From Pyrenopolyporus hunteri (taxonomy: Eukaryota; Ascomycota; Sordariomycetes; Xylariales; Hypoxylaceae), in assembly GCA_902806595.1 (NCBI GenBank), contig CADCXC010000011.1, positions 2,294,001 to 2,358,000 on the forward strand: a DNA stretch of 64,000 bases, in the 5' to 3' direction. Under the pieces are notes generated by a model that saw only the letters and a list, made by a program, of their open reading frames with translations, was not told the DNA's origin and ran no database searches. Both the position numbers and the translations under genes were made by a program. The stretch's first letter is position 1. The number at the start of each line of letters is the position of its first letter. Below are positions 22,246 through 34,600 of this stretch, piece by piece.

Positions 22246-25200
22246 TGCATACGGAAGTTTCAATAAAGAAATGGGATTTTCGGAAAAGGAAATGGATATG
22301 ATTGCATGAAGCCATATGAGTGTATGAAGGATGGAAGACATGCGGCGGCTACCGTTATTTACACAGAGATGATTCCCCCTGGGCAGTTTTTACTTGGTGT
22401 TTCTTGCGAAGCTAGCCATAGCTGCGTTTCACTAAAAAGAGAAATTCATGAGGAAGTATTAATAGTCAATCTGACGTACCGATGCGAACCTTCATTCGCT
22501 ATAGTGGCTGTAGATTAAAGCGGAGGTCAAGAAATTTGAAAGGGACCATTCTGAAATTATGGGTTGTCCCTAAGTGAGTTTGAGGTCGACTATCTTGTTT
22601 CGAGAAATTTGCGATTGTGCCTGGCCTCGGGAGTGACTTCGAAATGTGGACTAATTAGGTACGTAAAGTGAAGGTGTCTCGCGTGGCGAACGCGACTCCG
22701 ACCTATATCGTCGTAGTTCTCTCGCATTACCTATCGGGTAAGGACTGCGGATTTTCGCGAAGCGTGGATACGGCTGCCGTAAGTATAGGTGACGTTTTTT
22801 TCTTTTTTCTTTTTTTTTTTCCCTCTCCGTTATTTTGTAGTTTCGAGTGCGCGTCGCTATGAGTGTCTCGGTTTCGTCTCTTACGACTATTTATTTTCCG
22901 GAGTGTCTTATAAGAGTAGGTACCTGCTCGCCCACGACCAAACGCGTATAGGGGGATCTTAACGATATCTGACATGAAGTCAAGGGTCAAGACTTAATCG
23001 ACCGACGCCAGCGAAACTCCGAACCCTTGGACGATCCAAGTAGTTAAGCTATCGAGGCGTTACGGTTGAAAAGAGAACTATGCGAATACCTAGGTAGGTA
23101 CATGGGCATTCCTGTATGCCTAGATCAATGAAAACCGTATCCTCCGTTGCGCCATATGCTTACGTGTGTTGGGAAATCCCGATAATTTCCTTACGAGCCC
23201 TTTCCATGTGCTTGTCCACATACGAGGGGGAATGGGGAGTGGGGCCTTAGGAGGTCGGCCGCGCCCTTTCACCCGTTCACCTGTTTTCTTATTGATGTCA
23301 ACATGTCGACGCTTTGATGAAATAGGTACCTACCTACCTACATAGTGAGTCCAATGGCGACCTGGATGGTGTAGAGCGGGGGTTCCCGCCGCCAGCGCGG
23401 TGATATCGGTCTCCAGGGGGGGTTGGGGAGACCGCCAATATAAGGCAATATACGCTACCGTAGAGTAGGTCGACTCCGCTGCGGCCTTTTAATGCTACTT
23501 TGGACCGATAACACTACCTAATGGGTGTTAACAACAATAATGGCAACGATCGCCTAAGCGTGTAGGTCAGTCGGGTAGATACGTATCATGGAGTTTCGCA
23601 TCAGTTGAGGTCATCACACTGTCATTACTGTTACTCTCCCCTCTCTTCCCGCCCTACCGAGCCGGGCCGGGAAGGAATAATCATGCATAAGGAGTAGACC
23701 TGTCTATGTACTACACACCGCACTCTAAAGATTACCCCTGCGTGCTGCGTTAGTTACCCCCTGGTTGAGCTCTTAAAATGCGAGCAACCTTTTCGGACGA
23801 GAGGCTCATCCAATAGGCAGAAGGAACCCCAAGCAACCCAAGTCAATATTGTTGCCATCTACGCGAGCCTCACTGGCTTTGCAGCCCATGGTAAGAGTAG
23901 CATTCCGCTGCATTTTCCACCCAGGATTGCATCCACGTCTATCCATCACTGCCTGAACAGTAAAACCTCGTACCTACCGGTTTCCTTTCCTTTCCTTTCC
24001 CTAGCCCACGGGATTGGGACTCGCCCGATCCTTCCATTTGAAAAGATCAATATTGATTCCGAATGATTTTATGGCACCTATTCTACGTGAGATGCGTCAT
24101 CTTAGAATAGAGATCACTACGTGTTACTTAAGCCGTGACCCATTAGTACGCCCCCCTCAGATAATAGCAAAGCTGCGCTGAGCTTTAGTGAGTACTCCGT
24201 CAAATGAATACTGCTCGGCGTTCCAGTGCTTGGGATAGGGATCGTGATCGAACGGCTGAGCGAACGGAGACGTTACCCGCCAGGTCCCAAAGGGTATTAA
24301 AGAGGAATTAGGAATTTGGAACATATCAGTAAGAATCCCTACCGTCGTAGACTTAGAAAATCCACTAGAACCCCTTGCAAGCCCCTTGTCTCCCCACACA
24401 CACGGCTGGCGGGTCGCCACTAGGTAAGTGAGGAACATCATCTCCGATCTGGGTTGTCGTAGTTCGATTGCCGTTGTGGATGGGAAGCAGTTACCAAGTA
24501 TTGGCGCCCGGGGTTATGGCCAGGGGTAGAAGCTTGATTTTAATCCCGGAGTTGTCAAATCGAAGAGAGGTAGATCACCAGGCGACATGAATACCTAACC
24601 TAGATAGGTAGATGTTATCACTCCAATTCAGCCACCTATCCTAGTATTAGTGTGACGATGCAAGATACAGCTGCAAGGCGTAGGCTCCTCGCAATAGTGT
24701 TAGTTCCTCCACCGCAATGGCTGGGTTTGCACTTCAGCATGAGAAGAGAGGTTCGACTAAAAACATGTGATCTAGAATACGTAGGTAGTTAATCCATTAG
24801 GTACCTACGTGTGCGAACCATTGCCATCGTGTTATCCGGCTAATGTACTCATAGATACACAGTATATAGGTATCTCTGGCCTATGAACTAACCCACGTCG
24901 TTCCCGGGATGTATTGTACAGTACATACTACCTAGGGTTAGAAGATAGTACGTAGAAGTATATGAAATCCTAGAACCGTGTTGATTCGACTCACTTGTGG
25001 AGCCGATTAATGTCGATCCGTTGGACCTTTTCAATATTTTTCTTGACATTGGGTTCGCCAACTTCCATAGGTACCTATTGAATGTGTCTTATTGTTTTGA
25101 AGAGAAGACGTACGGATGCCTACCTACAAACATATATGCATGTCAGTATTAATCACGCAGCCGATTCAAATACGAGGTATAGCCAGGCCCATTTAATATC

Positions 25201-26036
25201 TGAACCTGAGGTGCGTGAATAACCTGGGTAAGTCAATGGCGACGGTTTTAATCAAGCCAGGGCCTAGCATTTATCAAAAGCGATCAACATCAAGGCAGGG
25301 AGAAAGGATATGTGTACGTATGTGCGTGTGTGTGCGTGAGTGTGACATGCATGTATACCTGCCCGAATGGCTAACTGGCTTGACTAGACTCCCTAAAAAT
25401 GACTGGCAACACAAATTCACATTGCTTTTATCGACATGGACTTAGGGAAGCAGAACCTCGGTACCTGAGAACCGAACAATCCCTAAATATCATTACCAGT
25501 AAGGAAGCACGTGTAAGTATGCGGTGGATAAAAGCTCCCTAAACAGTAGTTATGAGCTGGAAGGGGTACTTCATACGTCTAGTACCTACAAAGGATGTCT
25601 TAATCTAGATGAAGACAATAGGGGGTGTTGGATACCTCGTGTGTGTAGGTAGGTACCTACATAGGTGTGTACGCGGAGTAGGTACACACCCAATAGATGT
25701 GTACAGTACGGACCGACAAATAGGAGCCCGGTATACACTTCATAAGGAACCCTGGCTTTGATAGAATCAACATGCTTGATATAAAACTGGTAAAAGGGTT
25801 GGTTCCCCCCTCCCTCGGATCGGTTGCCCTTTTCTTCTTCTCTCCCCCCCCTCCCCATCTTTTCCCTGTTCACACTGGTCTCGTAATAAGAATAGGTTGA
25901 GAGGCAAGAGGCAAGTGAATTATTGGAGGCAAAAGTCGTTCGCTATTAAAATCGCCTGTATAAACTCTAGCTTTCCCAAGCCCCCGTCGACGTACAACAC
26001 CACCAATCGTTAATAGGACTTAATCATACCAGCAAT
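22246..26036. other. 3.8-kb intergenic region, no supported gene
   Basis: No frame longer than about 95 codons and none with recognisable domains. It contains scattered TAGGTACC clusters (23089-23102, 23325-23343, 24783-24805, 25645-25685), a CCTTT pentanucleotide run at about 23983-24001, a pyrimidine run at 22796-22825, and a GT-rich stretch at 25311-25345. The frame at 24157-24441 on the minus strand has no gene-like features. Confidence 0.55.
25959..25964 (+). promoter_or_regulatory. TATA box of the PIR-like wall protein gene
   Basis: TATAAA lies 73 bp upstream of the ATG at 26037, followed by a CT-rich and CACCA-containing leader. Spacing fits a strongly expressed fungal secretory gene. 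Confidence 0.55.
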
Positions 26037-27144
26037 ATGCGATTCACGCTCGCCTTCGCCGTTACCCTACTGGGAACTGCCGTTGCCGCTCCCCAGGGGG
26101 TCACCGATAAGTTGACACCTACCGGCGCTGCACCAGCAGGCTGCACAGGCAGTTTCGACGGCAAGTTTGAGATCAGCGTCGCGGAGGTTACTGAGAAGCG
26201 AGGCATTTCTCAACACGAGGTATGAGTGGACATTGTTTGACTAACGCCGAATAACAACTCGGATAGTCGAGTAGACCTCAGGCTGACGATGGGAATAGAA
26301 GCGAGCCGAGTGCGGCCGTGATGGGATTCTTGTCTTGACGCTAAAGGATGGCTCGACCTTCGACGCCAAAGACCGAACGGGCTACATTGCATCCAACTAC
26401 CAGTTCCAGTTCGACGCTCCCGCCCAAGCAGGCGCCCTTTACACTAGTGGATTCTCTCTTTGCGAAAATAACATCCTCGCACTTGGTGACTCTAAGACCT
26501 TCTACCGATGCTTATCTGGGGATTTCTATAACCTATACGACCGTAACTGGGCCCCTCAATGCGAGCCCGTCTCGATCATTGCGGTGCCATGTGGCGCAGA
26601 TGACCCAGCCTCGCAGATCCCTGATGGTCAAGTTGTCGGCACTAGCGTCATTCAGACTACTATCGTCACCGCTCTACCGGACGGTCAGCCGCAGGTTGTC
26701 ACAACCGAAGTCCCCGTTCCCATCTGCCAAATCGGTGACGGCCAGGTACAGCAGGTGACTACGCCGTGCGTCTCGGTAGCCCCCAGCAGCCCGACTAGTA
26801 CGTATGTGCCCGTGAGCGAACACACGGACGGCCAAGTTCAAGTGACGCCCCCGGCCAGCGCCCCAGCCCCCCCGGCTACTCCCACTGCAGGATCACCGGC
26901 GCCACCCACTCCATCGGCACCAGCGCCGTCGGTACCAAGCAGCAGCAGCAGCAGCAGTAGCAGCGCGAGCGTATCGAGCTCCTCCGCCAGCCCCAGTGCC
27001 AGCGTCCCTGAAAGCTCGCCTTCGCCAAGTCCTAGCGCGCCAGCCCAGACCTCAGCACCGCCTCAAAGCGGATCTTCGCGCATCTCAGTTGGGTCTATCG
27101 GCGCCCTAGTTTTCACCGCGATGGTGGCCTTCCTTTATCTATGA
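26037..27144 (+). CDS. PIR-like GPI-anchored cell-wall protein, 2 exons
   Basis: Secreted wall mannoprotein related to yeast Pir/Cis3 proteins. Exons are 26037-26219 and 26311-27144 (1017 nt, 338 residues). The N-terminus MRFTLAFAVTLLGTAVAAPQ is a signal peptide. The intron join gives ISQHECGRDGILVLTLKDG, restoring the conserved domain with spaced cysteines (SLCENN, YRCLSGD, QCEPVS, AVPC). Three to four PIR-type repeats follow it, around SQIPDGQVVGT, ALPDGQPQVVTTE, CQIGDGQVQQVTT and EHTDGQVQVT; the glutamine in such repeats can be esterified to beta-1,3-glucan. A Ser/Pro/Ala-rich stalk with poly-S leads to a hydrophobic C-terminus (VGSIGALVFTAMVAFLYL), a GPI attachment signal. In yeast Pir proteins the repeats precede the cysteine domain; here the order is reversed and a GPI signal is added, an arrangement I recall in mould proteins. 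Confidence 0.88.
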
Positions 27145-28455
27145 ATATGACTCGGATCCTCGTCGGACGGGTTCCACAGATAGGTCCGCACAGTAGTGGG
27201 TTGTTGAGGGACAAAAGGACGGTTCTTGCCTTTGCTCGGAATTAATATGCGTGCCATCATAGGATGGTTTAATGTGTGACATACGAAGGAAACGAGGCAA
27301 CGTACAATAGTAGCAACCATGAATTTTAGGGAGAACCTAATATAAAAGGCCCGTCACGAATAAACGTAACTCTTCTTTCTTCCTTTCTTTCTTTTCTTTG
27401 TCTTTTTTCTTCCCAACTTTTGACTATTATTTATGTTTATATATATATAGGTATATATATATATATTTTACTTTTCCTCAAAACTTCGGTCTCGCATCAC
27501 TGAGCAACCTCGATGACAAAGAGATCATCCTGGTTGGCGTAAGAAGGCTGGTAGATGACATAAAATACCGAGTAGGGCCCGACAGTATAAGCTAGGGATC
27601 GAGCCTCGTAGATAGGTGAGGTTGTTAGCTCTTGGATAAAGAGAACCCCGAATTTGAGATACGTATATTACTTCGCTCAAATACTCTATTCACCCTTCAT
27701 GCCGGTGTAGTAGAACCTAGCGGTGGTGACTATAAATTTAAACGTGATGCAAGACTTGCCTACCTACCTACGTAGAGGTACGCCAACGGTAAGATTTATA
27801 CCTAGGTAGGTACATGTAGGTACGAAGTTTAGCGTCGGCACCCTTCTCTTAATGTCTCGCACACTTCCATGTACACTAGCTTCGCTTGTAGCACTATCTA
27901 GGTACCTACATGTACCTCCTACAATAGGTCCATAGGTACCTAGGTAAGTATGGAACCGCCCTATTATAATATCGCTAGATCTCCCCGAAGTTAAGCAACA
28001 ATTCATTAAAAGTTAAGGGAGGGACTATCGACTATTAAATATATCTATAGTATCTAATATCCGGTAAATAATATCTCACTTGATATGATAAGTTATATAT
28101 AATATAATATTATATAAATACTTATATAAATTTAACGGGTTCAAACTTTAATTCTCCACTAAAATATAAGCTCTACTATTATCACTACATGCGCTTACGT
28201 AGTAGGTACCTGTATATTGCCAAACACGCTAAACGTCATTACGGGTATATGCACATAAGCATAATAACCGTATCGATACCTACCTACCTAGGTAGGGACC
28301 TATCTACGGATTATTCTCGATATCATCGATACCTCTCCTCGAATATCCTTCGACTTACTTGACTTACCTCTCTTCCAGTTTCCACTTCTCTCCACCGTTG
28401 AAAACTTCTCCCGGTATATCCTCTCAACCAGCAGCGCGACACGCGACCTCCCAAC
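27145..28455. other. Intergenic with AT-rich patch and repeat clusters
   Basis: It contains pyrimidine and TA-rich tracts at 27360-27470 (including TATATATATA runs), CCTAGGTA clusters at 27755-27825, 27895-27945 and 28265-28300, and a very AT-rich stretch at about 28010-28190 with no frame. No gene was supported. Confidence 0.55.
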
Positions 28456-29367
28456 ATGTCCGAATACTGGAAATCAACACCCAAGTACTGGTGTAAGCAC
28501 TGCAGCACCTACGTGCGCGACACCAAGCTTGAGCGCCAAAACCACGAGGCCACGGCCAAGCACCAAGGCGCCCTGAAGCGTTTCCTACGAGATCTACACC
28601 GCAACCACGAGCAAGAACAACGGGAAAAGGACCGTGCGAAGCGCGAGGTTGAGCGACTGAATGGCGTCGTCAATTCGGCCTCTCCGGACCATCACCGTGC
28701 CGGGAGCGGTAGCAGCGGCACCGCCACCACCACCACGAGAATACCCACCTCGACCTCGTCGCAGCCGGAGCCTACAGGCCCTCAGCGCCAGAAACAATGG
28801 GAGCAGTTGGCCGAGATGGGTATCGACATTCCGACCGAGCTGAGAAGAGACATGGCTATGGCCGGCGAGTGGACGGTCACCAACACACGAGTCGTCAATG
28901 ATGCACCCGAGGCAGACAACGACCCGGACGCCAAACCACGGAACATCGAGGCCGTCGCTTCCGGCGTGCGGAAACGGCCGAAGCGCGAGGCGGAAGAGGA
29001 TGAGGAGGAAGAGAGTGCGATCAAGAGTTTGTTCAAGAAACCTAAGAAGTGGGGTCGCGATACGAAGCAGGTAGTAGAGGACGACGCGGAATTGGACGCC
29101 CTCCTCAGCGGGACGCTAGCAAGGCCGCCCAAGCCCGAAAGCCGTTCTCAAGATCCTATGAAGGAAGGGACCGACCTGCCAAGTACCAAGAAAGAAGATT
29201 CCGACGTGAAAAAGGAGGAGACGGACGACGGCCAAGCTCTATCGTTCATCAAATCGGCGGAGGGGGGGAATGACCGAGATGCGCCGATCAAGCAGGAGGA
29301 CGCCGAAGGGGTTACGCCCACAGTTGTCTTCAAAAAACGAAAGCCCAAAAACATTCGCCAGAGATAA
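28456..29367 (+). CDS. U1-type (matrin) zinc-finger protein, WBP4/FBP21-like
   Basis: Likely spliceosome-associated factor. An intronless frame of 303 codons. The N-terminus MSEYWKSTPKYWCKHC begins the U1-type zinc finger used by WBP4 (FBP21) and U1-C: ligands Cys13, Cys16, His30 and His36, with the spacing C-x2-C-x13-H-x5-H. A long charged helix follows (residues 37-70). The rest is disordered, with poly-Glu stretches, KxKKP basic patches and a C-terminus ending FKKRKPKNIRQR, suited to nuclear import. The WW domains of human WBP4 are not present, as is common in fungal relatives. In animals WBP4 joins the B complex; the same role here is inferred from the finger and the SEYWKS start. Confidence 0.85.
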   Translation: MSEYWKSTPKYWCKHCSTYVRDTKLERQNHEATAKHQGALKRFLRDLHRNHEQEQREKDRAKREVERLNGVVNSASPDHHRAGSGSSGTATTTTRIPTSTSSQPEPTGPQRQKQWEQLAEMGIDIPTELRRDMAMAGEWTVTNTRVVNDAPEADNDPDAKPRNIEAVASGVRKRPKREAEEDEEEESAIKSLFKKPKKWGRDTKQVVEDDAELDALLSGTLARPPKPESRSQDPMKEGTDLPSTKKEDSDVKKEETDDGQALSFIKSAEGGNDRDAPIKQEDAEGVTPTVVFKKRKPKNIRQR

Positions 29368-30855
29368 GCCGTGTTGGACCTTAGGCGTTATCATGATGGG
29401 CGGCCATCTCCCCGGGTATTATTCTAGTACGTTCCGCTGCGCCCCCTTCCGCATCCTAGGCGTTGCTAAGTCAGCTGCCTAAATCTCTACTCTCGTCCTA
29501 CCCGCATAGATCGTATATCGGCATTCGCGTCCTGGGTTGCGGGGCCTGGAGTCCGGGTCTGATCCGTACTCAGGAGGTAAGGATACGGTATTCCGCCGCA
29601 GGAGGGACCGACTAAAGAGGATGCGGCACGAACTCCACGATATATCATAGGAAGCGGCACATAGAGCAGCGTATGAATAGCTGGGGGACGAAAGGCCATA
29701 TCTAGCCCTTGCCGGGCTTTCATTTATCCCAGAGATAAACTGGAGTGTTTCTCGGCTATCAAGTTGGAATGGCCTTGTGTCAAGTTACACCCCTATAGAA
29801 TTCGAGCTAGAAAATGAATTAGTCGAGGGCTTTATATAAAATATCAAGATCTCTTTACATGTGTCTCATTCACCAGGCCCCATTACTTGCAGTAGTCGGC
29901 GAACACGGTACAAGATGTGTATATCATCGCTCTGTGGCAATTAGAATCGTCTTCCCTTTGACCAGACTCATACCGCTCTCATTCTAGAATCCTAGGTACC
30001 TACCTATGTAGTAGTCATTGACTTCGGATTGAGCATCATTTAACTCCAAAGATCTCGAGTTATGTCATGTAGGCAGTGTCCATTGTAGGCTATATCATTC
30101 TATTCATTTAAATAGTGTACTTTAGACTCGTTATGGTATGACTTGGGATGTGACTACAAGGTTACGATATCTCGTTGTTTTCAAGTCAACTCCGACGCAG
30201 GCACTGGTATCGAGTCGATCGGGGCTACTCATGCATCAGGCTCCGGCTATCGAGAGAATGGATACCTACTTACACCATACAGCTTTCACGCGAAAGACTT
30301 GTGAATCTCGCTATGTCTACGCTATCCATATGGCTCTACAGTTTTCCCGGTGATGATCGCGGCAACACCGGGGGCTTTTACAATGTTGGAGAACGAGAAA
30401 GTCCTGCGGAGTATGGACTATGCATGGTGTCGGCAGCTGGTGCGTCGAGCACTGTTGTTGGATGCAAAAGCACCTAAAATTGACCGCAAAATTGCCTATG
30501 GGGCGGGCCTACTTTTGATCTTCAATTTTGTGAATTGGCAGTATATGAGATGCCCGGATGTTTGAGCCAGAGCTTGCGTGGGTGTATGATTTACGGGTAG
30601 GAAGCGACTAGAAACACGAAATAACGTTCTCCAGAATACCAAAATGTATAACATATGACATCCTACGGTGGATATAGGAGCATTTGTATACGAGTGTATA
30701 AAAGAGGTAGCTACCCACTCGAATATCTGGAATAATTCCGGCGTGACAGGAAAAGGTCGAGGGAGCTATTAGCCACGCGTAGCGTCGACTTGTTTGGTAG
30801 AGGTTATGCCTACATAGTACATGCACGTATGCAGCCCCGTAGGTACCGGATCGTG

Positions 30856-30890
30856 GAGAGAAGTGGGAGAGAAGTGGGAGAGAAGTGGGA
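30856..30890. repeat. 11-bp tandem repeat, three copies
   Basis: The unit AGAGAAGTGGG is repeated three times without interruption, followed by GAGGAGGGG. Purine-rich on the plus strand. Confidence 0.85.
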
Positions 30891-31198
30891 GAGGAGGGGT
30901 TTAGGAGGAGTCGGGATAAACAGACAAATCATACGCAAGTAATAGATGGCAGATGGTCCGAAAAGGGTCGCGCAAATCTCCCCAAAATTCCCCAGGTTCC
31001 AACTATATCTCTTCCCCGACTTGGGTATCATCACCTCAGTATTACAACATTTTGCAGACACATGAAACAGACGAGTGGCTAGATCGACCGAAGTCTCGAA
31101 CGTGCCGTCGTCGTACGCGGCGGACGCGGAAGAGCTAGGTTGCCCGCACCTATCTCCGTAGAGGTGTTGTACCCTTGGGCAGGCAGCTTATATGTATC

Positions 31199-31290
31199 GC
31201 ATACCTACCTTTCTACCTACCTTTCTACCTACCTACCTATCTACATATCTATCTACCTAGGTAGGTATGTAGGTATGTATGTATATAGAT
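31199..31290. repeat. ACCT/AGGT imperfect array
   Basis: Runs of TACCTACCTTTCTACC and TATCTATCTACC pass into TAGGTAGGTATGTAGG, making an imperfect inverted structure like the arrays elsewhere in the window. Confidence 0.8.
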
Positions 31291-32269
31291 GGAGGTTTTG
31301 GGTACAGTGATCAATAGGAGTTCCAAGATTAAACCTCCGATGATGACAGGGCGTGCGAAGTGGGCCACGGCCTACGAGCTATGTCTGTTTCACCTCAGCC
31401 ACTTGCTACCTATGATCGAGGGTCCGCAGCCCTAGGTTGGCTTTTCTTGCGCGGGCTCTTCCCGTTAGAGCCGTTGCCATGATTTCCCCTCTCCTCTCCT
31501 GTCAGGGGGAACCTATGTGCGTGTGTACTGTGCTGTATGTATACCTAGGTAGGTAGAGGTATGTATATCTTCCCCCCCCCCCGCCCCCCCTGGAGGATCG
31601 TTGGCGTGATTGAGCGATTGAGCGGTCACGATAGCCGCCACTTGTCTCCATTCAAAGCCTGCATTTCTCTTTGCTAGACTACGTGATGATAGAAAGCCAA
31701 GCAGATGAACCACCGCCTAATTGCTCCGATTGGAACTGCTGCTTAACCTCTTCCCAGAAAATTCACACATCTTTCCACTTCTACGATAACGTACTTACCC
31801 AGACCTGCCAGATAGCAACGAGGCGAGTGCGCTGCGTCCGTTGGCCTGCGGCTGGACCAGATGATCCCTCGGACTCGATCAATTGCGATGCAGTCCGCTC
31901 TGCCCCCGTCCCTGTCCTAAACCCCGTCCAGTTACCGCCCTAATTCGGCTACAATGTGTAAATTTTTTTCCCCCCCTCCACCTCATGCGTGTACCCTCTC
32001 CCTTTCCTCGCCCGTCGTTTCGGCTTCGAGGCTGCCTCCAAACAACATCTTATGATCCCGAGTTGCTAGGATTGCGAAAGCGGTCGCAGACAGGTGCACC
32101 GTCTCGTTTGCGTGGAGGCATAGGGTAAACTGGACCTGCGAGTGAGAAATAACATCATATTGCATACTGATCTCGCTTCTCCCTTATGCGCCTCGGCCGC
32201 CACAAAGTCGTCAACAACGTGGTGCAGTCGAAAGCGCCTGCAAGCACGCCTAATCCAACCCCCCCCTTT

Positions 32270-32278
32270 CGGCCAATC
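32270..32278 (+). promoter_or_regulatory. CCAAT-box candidate upstream of the 32726 gene
   Basis: GGCCAATCA is the core bound by the fungal HAP/CBC complex. It lies about 450 bp upstream of the ATG at 32726. Single sites like this occur by chance, so support is only positional. Confidence 0.3.
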
Positions 32279-32725
32279 AGCGATGCCTCCTCCCCCGAGA
32301 CCGTCGGCTCGGATGCGCTGTTGTCCCTCGAGTGGACTCTTGCCAAAATAGGCGTTTTCCATTTCCTTCATAATACATCCCTCTTATATCGTTCGGTTCG
32401 TGGGCCTCCATACAGTAAATAAGTAGGTAAGTAGGTACCTTACATACCTAGGTAGGTAGATAAAACTCTCGCACCGCATGTAAAGTCTTGTCAAATGCGC
32501 CGACTTTAGACCTCCTATTCCCACTTATTACCCCCGTCCATGCTCAGCAATCCCTTCACCGCCGCGCGCTGGCCGGACAGACAAATGACAACCGTGCTGT
32601 CTAGCTAACCGGTTGTGCTCCCGCCTCGTCCTTTTTCCCGCTATTTCATAAGGATCCAAATCAGAACTCCTCTCCCGTTCTTATTCCCATTCACAACTGT
32701 TCGTGAGAATAAGTGCTATCATATA

Positions 32726-34600
32726 ATGCCTGTGGAAGTTGTTACCATCGTGAACTCGTCGGGGAAGATAATCAGCAATGTAAGTTTTGTGGTCTCCGCC
32801 CTCTTCAGTTTCTTGCTTCTTTTTACCGTTTGCTGCAATCACGACCACTCGTCATTGGTTCCGCTACACCATACATAGTTCTTCGCAGATGCTGTACAAA
32901 GAAAACACCGCCTTTTCTATCCTGGTGACAAGCTCATCTCCTTTGGATGGGGCTCTTTTGGATCTGCGCAGTCTAACAATTCTTGTTTCCGATAGGGCAG
33001 ACACCTGATCAACGTACTCAAGGAGGCAAAGGCCTCCTACCAGGAGAAGAAGGCGGCCATTAAGGCCGAGCGGGCTATCAGGCGAAGCGAGACCATAGAT
33101 ATACCAACCGTACCACGGTACTACGACGGGGTTGAATACGGCGGGTGGCATCGACGAGCGTCTCACGATGATGCTGCGTCTCAGGCCACTTCCCGCAGAA
33201 GCTACCGTTCAAAGCATCACGAAAGTTCTAGACGTCGATCTGCGTCGCAGGCGAGATCTGCCCTGACCGAGAATAACCTCAAGACCCTAACCGAAGTCTC
33301 TTCGACGGGCCCCTCGCGCCCTCCCGTCGCGTACCGTTCTCCGTATGCCGAGACAGCCCCACGAGATATGACATTGAGCCGTCCCACCCTAGCATATGCT
33401 CCAACAAAGTCAATCTACGTCGACGAGCCCGCGAATCAAACCCCGACGCACAGCGCACCTGTACCACGACCAGCTTCAGATCCGTCGTTGAGGGAGAAGG
33501 GGAAGGACATCGACTTAAATTTAGCGTATGGAAATGTTCCTCCGGATCTGGAGGAAAGGGTAGATCTAGACCCGGCCTATAAAACCGCCCAGAAAGAGCG
33601 CGAGGCGTTAGATCTCATGGGGAAGATTGAGAACTTGTTAACGGAAGCACAATGCCTACATCATACTGCGACGCACATCATCCAACATTTACAGGGCAAC
33701 CCGGATGCTGCAGCGGCAGTCGCCCTTACGCTCGCCGAACTCTCCGCGCTACTCGGAAAGATGTCGCCTTCCTTCCTGGCTGTTATTAAGGGTGGGAGCC
33801 CCGCGATTTTTGCTCTCCTAGCCAGTCCGCAATTCCTGATTGCGGCTGGTGTGACGGTTGGGGTAACCGTGGTTATGTTTGGAGGGTGGAAGATTGTCAA
33901 GCGGATCCAGGAAGTAAAGGAGGCGGAGGCTACCGCCATCGCTCCAATGGCCTTTGCGGCGCATCAGCCAGGTCCTGCCCAGGCCGGTCGAGCTTCATAT
34001 CCAGAATCGGAAGTAAGCGCAGGTTTTGATGAGGCCCTCGTTCTCGAGGAGGAATTTAGCACCATCGAATCTTGGCGCCGAGGCATCGTGCCTTTTGGAG
34101 AGGATGAACAAGCCGATCTCGAGCTTATTAGCCCTGAAGCCGATCGTGCGATCCGTAACCAATATGGTGGCGACGACGCGCGGACCGAGCGTAGCGTTCG
34201 CACGACGCGGACCAGCCGTACAACGAAAACAACCAAGACAAATAAGACGGCCAAGACCAGCAAGTCACATAAGTCGCATAAGGGACGTAAGGACGCCGCG
34301 GCGGAGGGCCATGTCGTTCCGGAGCATGAGAGTAGCGGTGGCCTCAAGGACGGGGACAATGCGAGCGAGACGGGCAGCCACCGAAGCCATAGAAGTCACC
34401 GTAGTGATAAGACGGAACGTACGTCCAAGTCAAAGCGCTCCGAGAAGCCGGACGCCAAGGCTATCGAAGACGGCCGTAAAGACCGAGAGAATTCGATCGA
34501 CGTCGTGCTACGGCCGAAAAAGGACAACATGCTTAAGGCCTTGTTCAAGAAAAAGAAGGACCGCGAGGATAAAGAACGGGCTTACTCGGTGGTTCGGTGA
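32726..34600 (+). CDS. Unknown membrane-associated protein with charged C-terminal repeats
   Basis: I do not recognise the family. Exons are 32726-32779 (MPVEVVTIVNSSGKIISN) and 32996-34600, together 1659 nt and 552 residues; the intron has GTAAGT, a CTAAC branch point and a GATAG acceptor. The N-terminal part continues GRHLINVLKEAKASYQEKK, a charged helix, then an Arg/Ser-rich region. The centre (about residues 225-275) is helical. One membrane segment lies at about 299-320 (FLIAAGVTVGVTVVMFGG), preceded by a hydrophobic stretch (SPAIFALLASPQ). The C-terminal third is strongly charged with Thr/Lys and Ser-His-Lys/Arg repeats (KSHKSHKGRK, SHRSHRSHRSDKTERTSK) and ends in poly-Lys and AYSVVR. 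A second splice form with a 36-nt in-frame exon at 32889-32924 is possible. It may be an organelle- or plasma-membrane-anchored regulator; that is a guess. Confidence 0.75.

Larger units (their letters stand above)
29368..32725. other. 3.4-kb intergenic region with several simple repeats
   Basis: No gene is supported; frames such as 30350-30565 and 31671-31943 have no domains. Contents: three copies of an 11-bp unit at 30856-30890, an ACCT/ATCT array at 31199-31290, a C-rich tract at 31572-31590, further TAGGTACC clusters at 29993-30006 and 32420-32460, and a GGCCAATCA (CCAAT-box type) at about 32270 upstream of the next gene. Confidence 0.55.

Noticed and set aside
24157..24441. 95-codon minus-strand frame in the large gap after the importin gene
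   Set aside because: No domain, no promoter-like sequence and no sign of a splice partner; consistent with chance.
27960..28015. CCCGAAGTTAAGCAAC resembling part of a 5S rRNA gene
   Set aside because: Only about 12 bases match a generic 5S segment; the rest of the stem structure and the internal promoter are absent.
33964..34359. Minus-strand frame of 131 codons within the unknown membrane-protein gene
   Set aside because: Antisense shadow of the charged repeats; Val/Leu runs come from reading Lys/Thr codons backwards.
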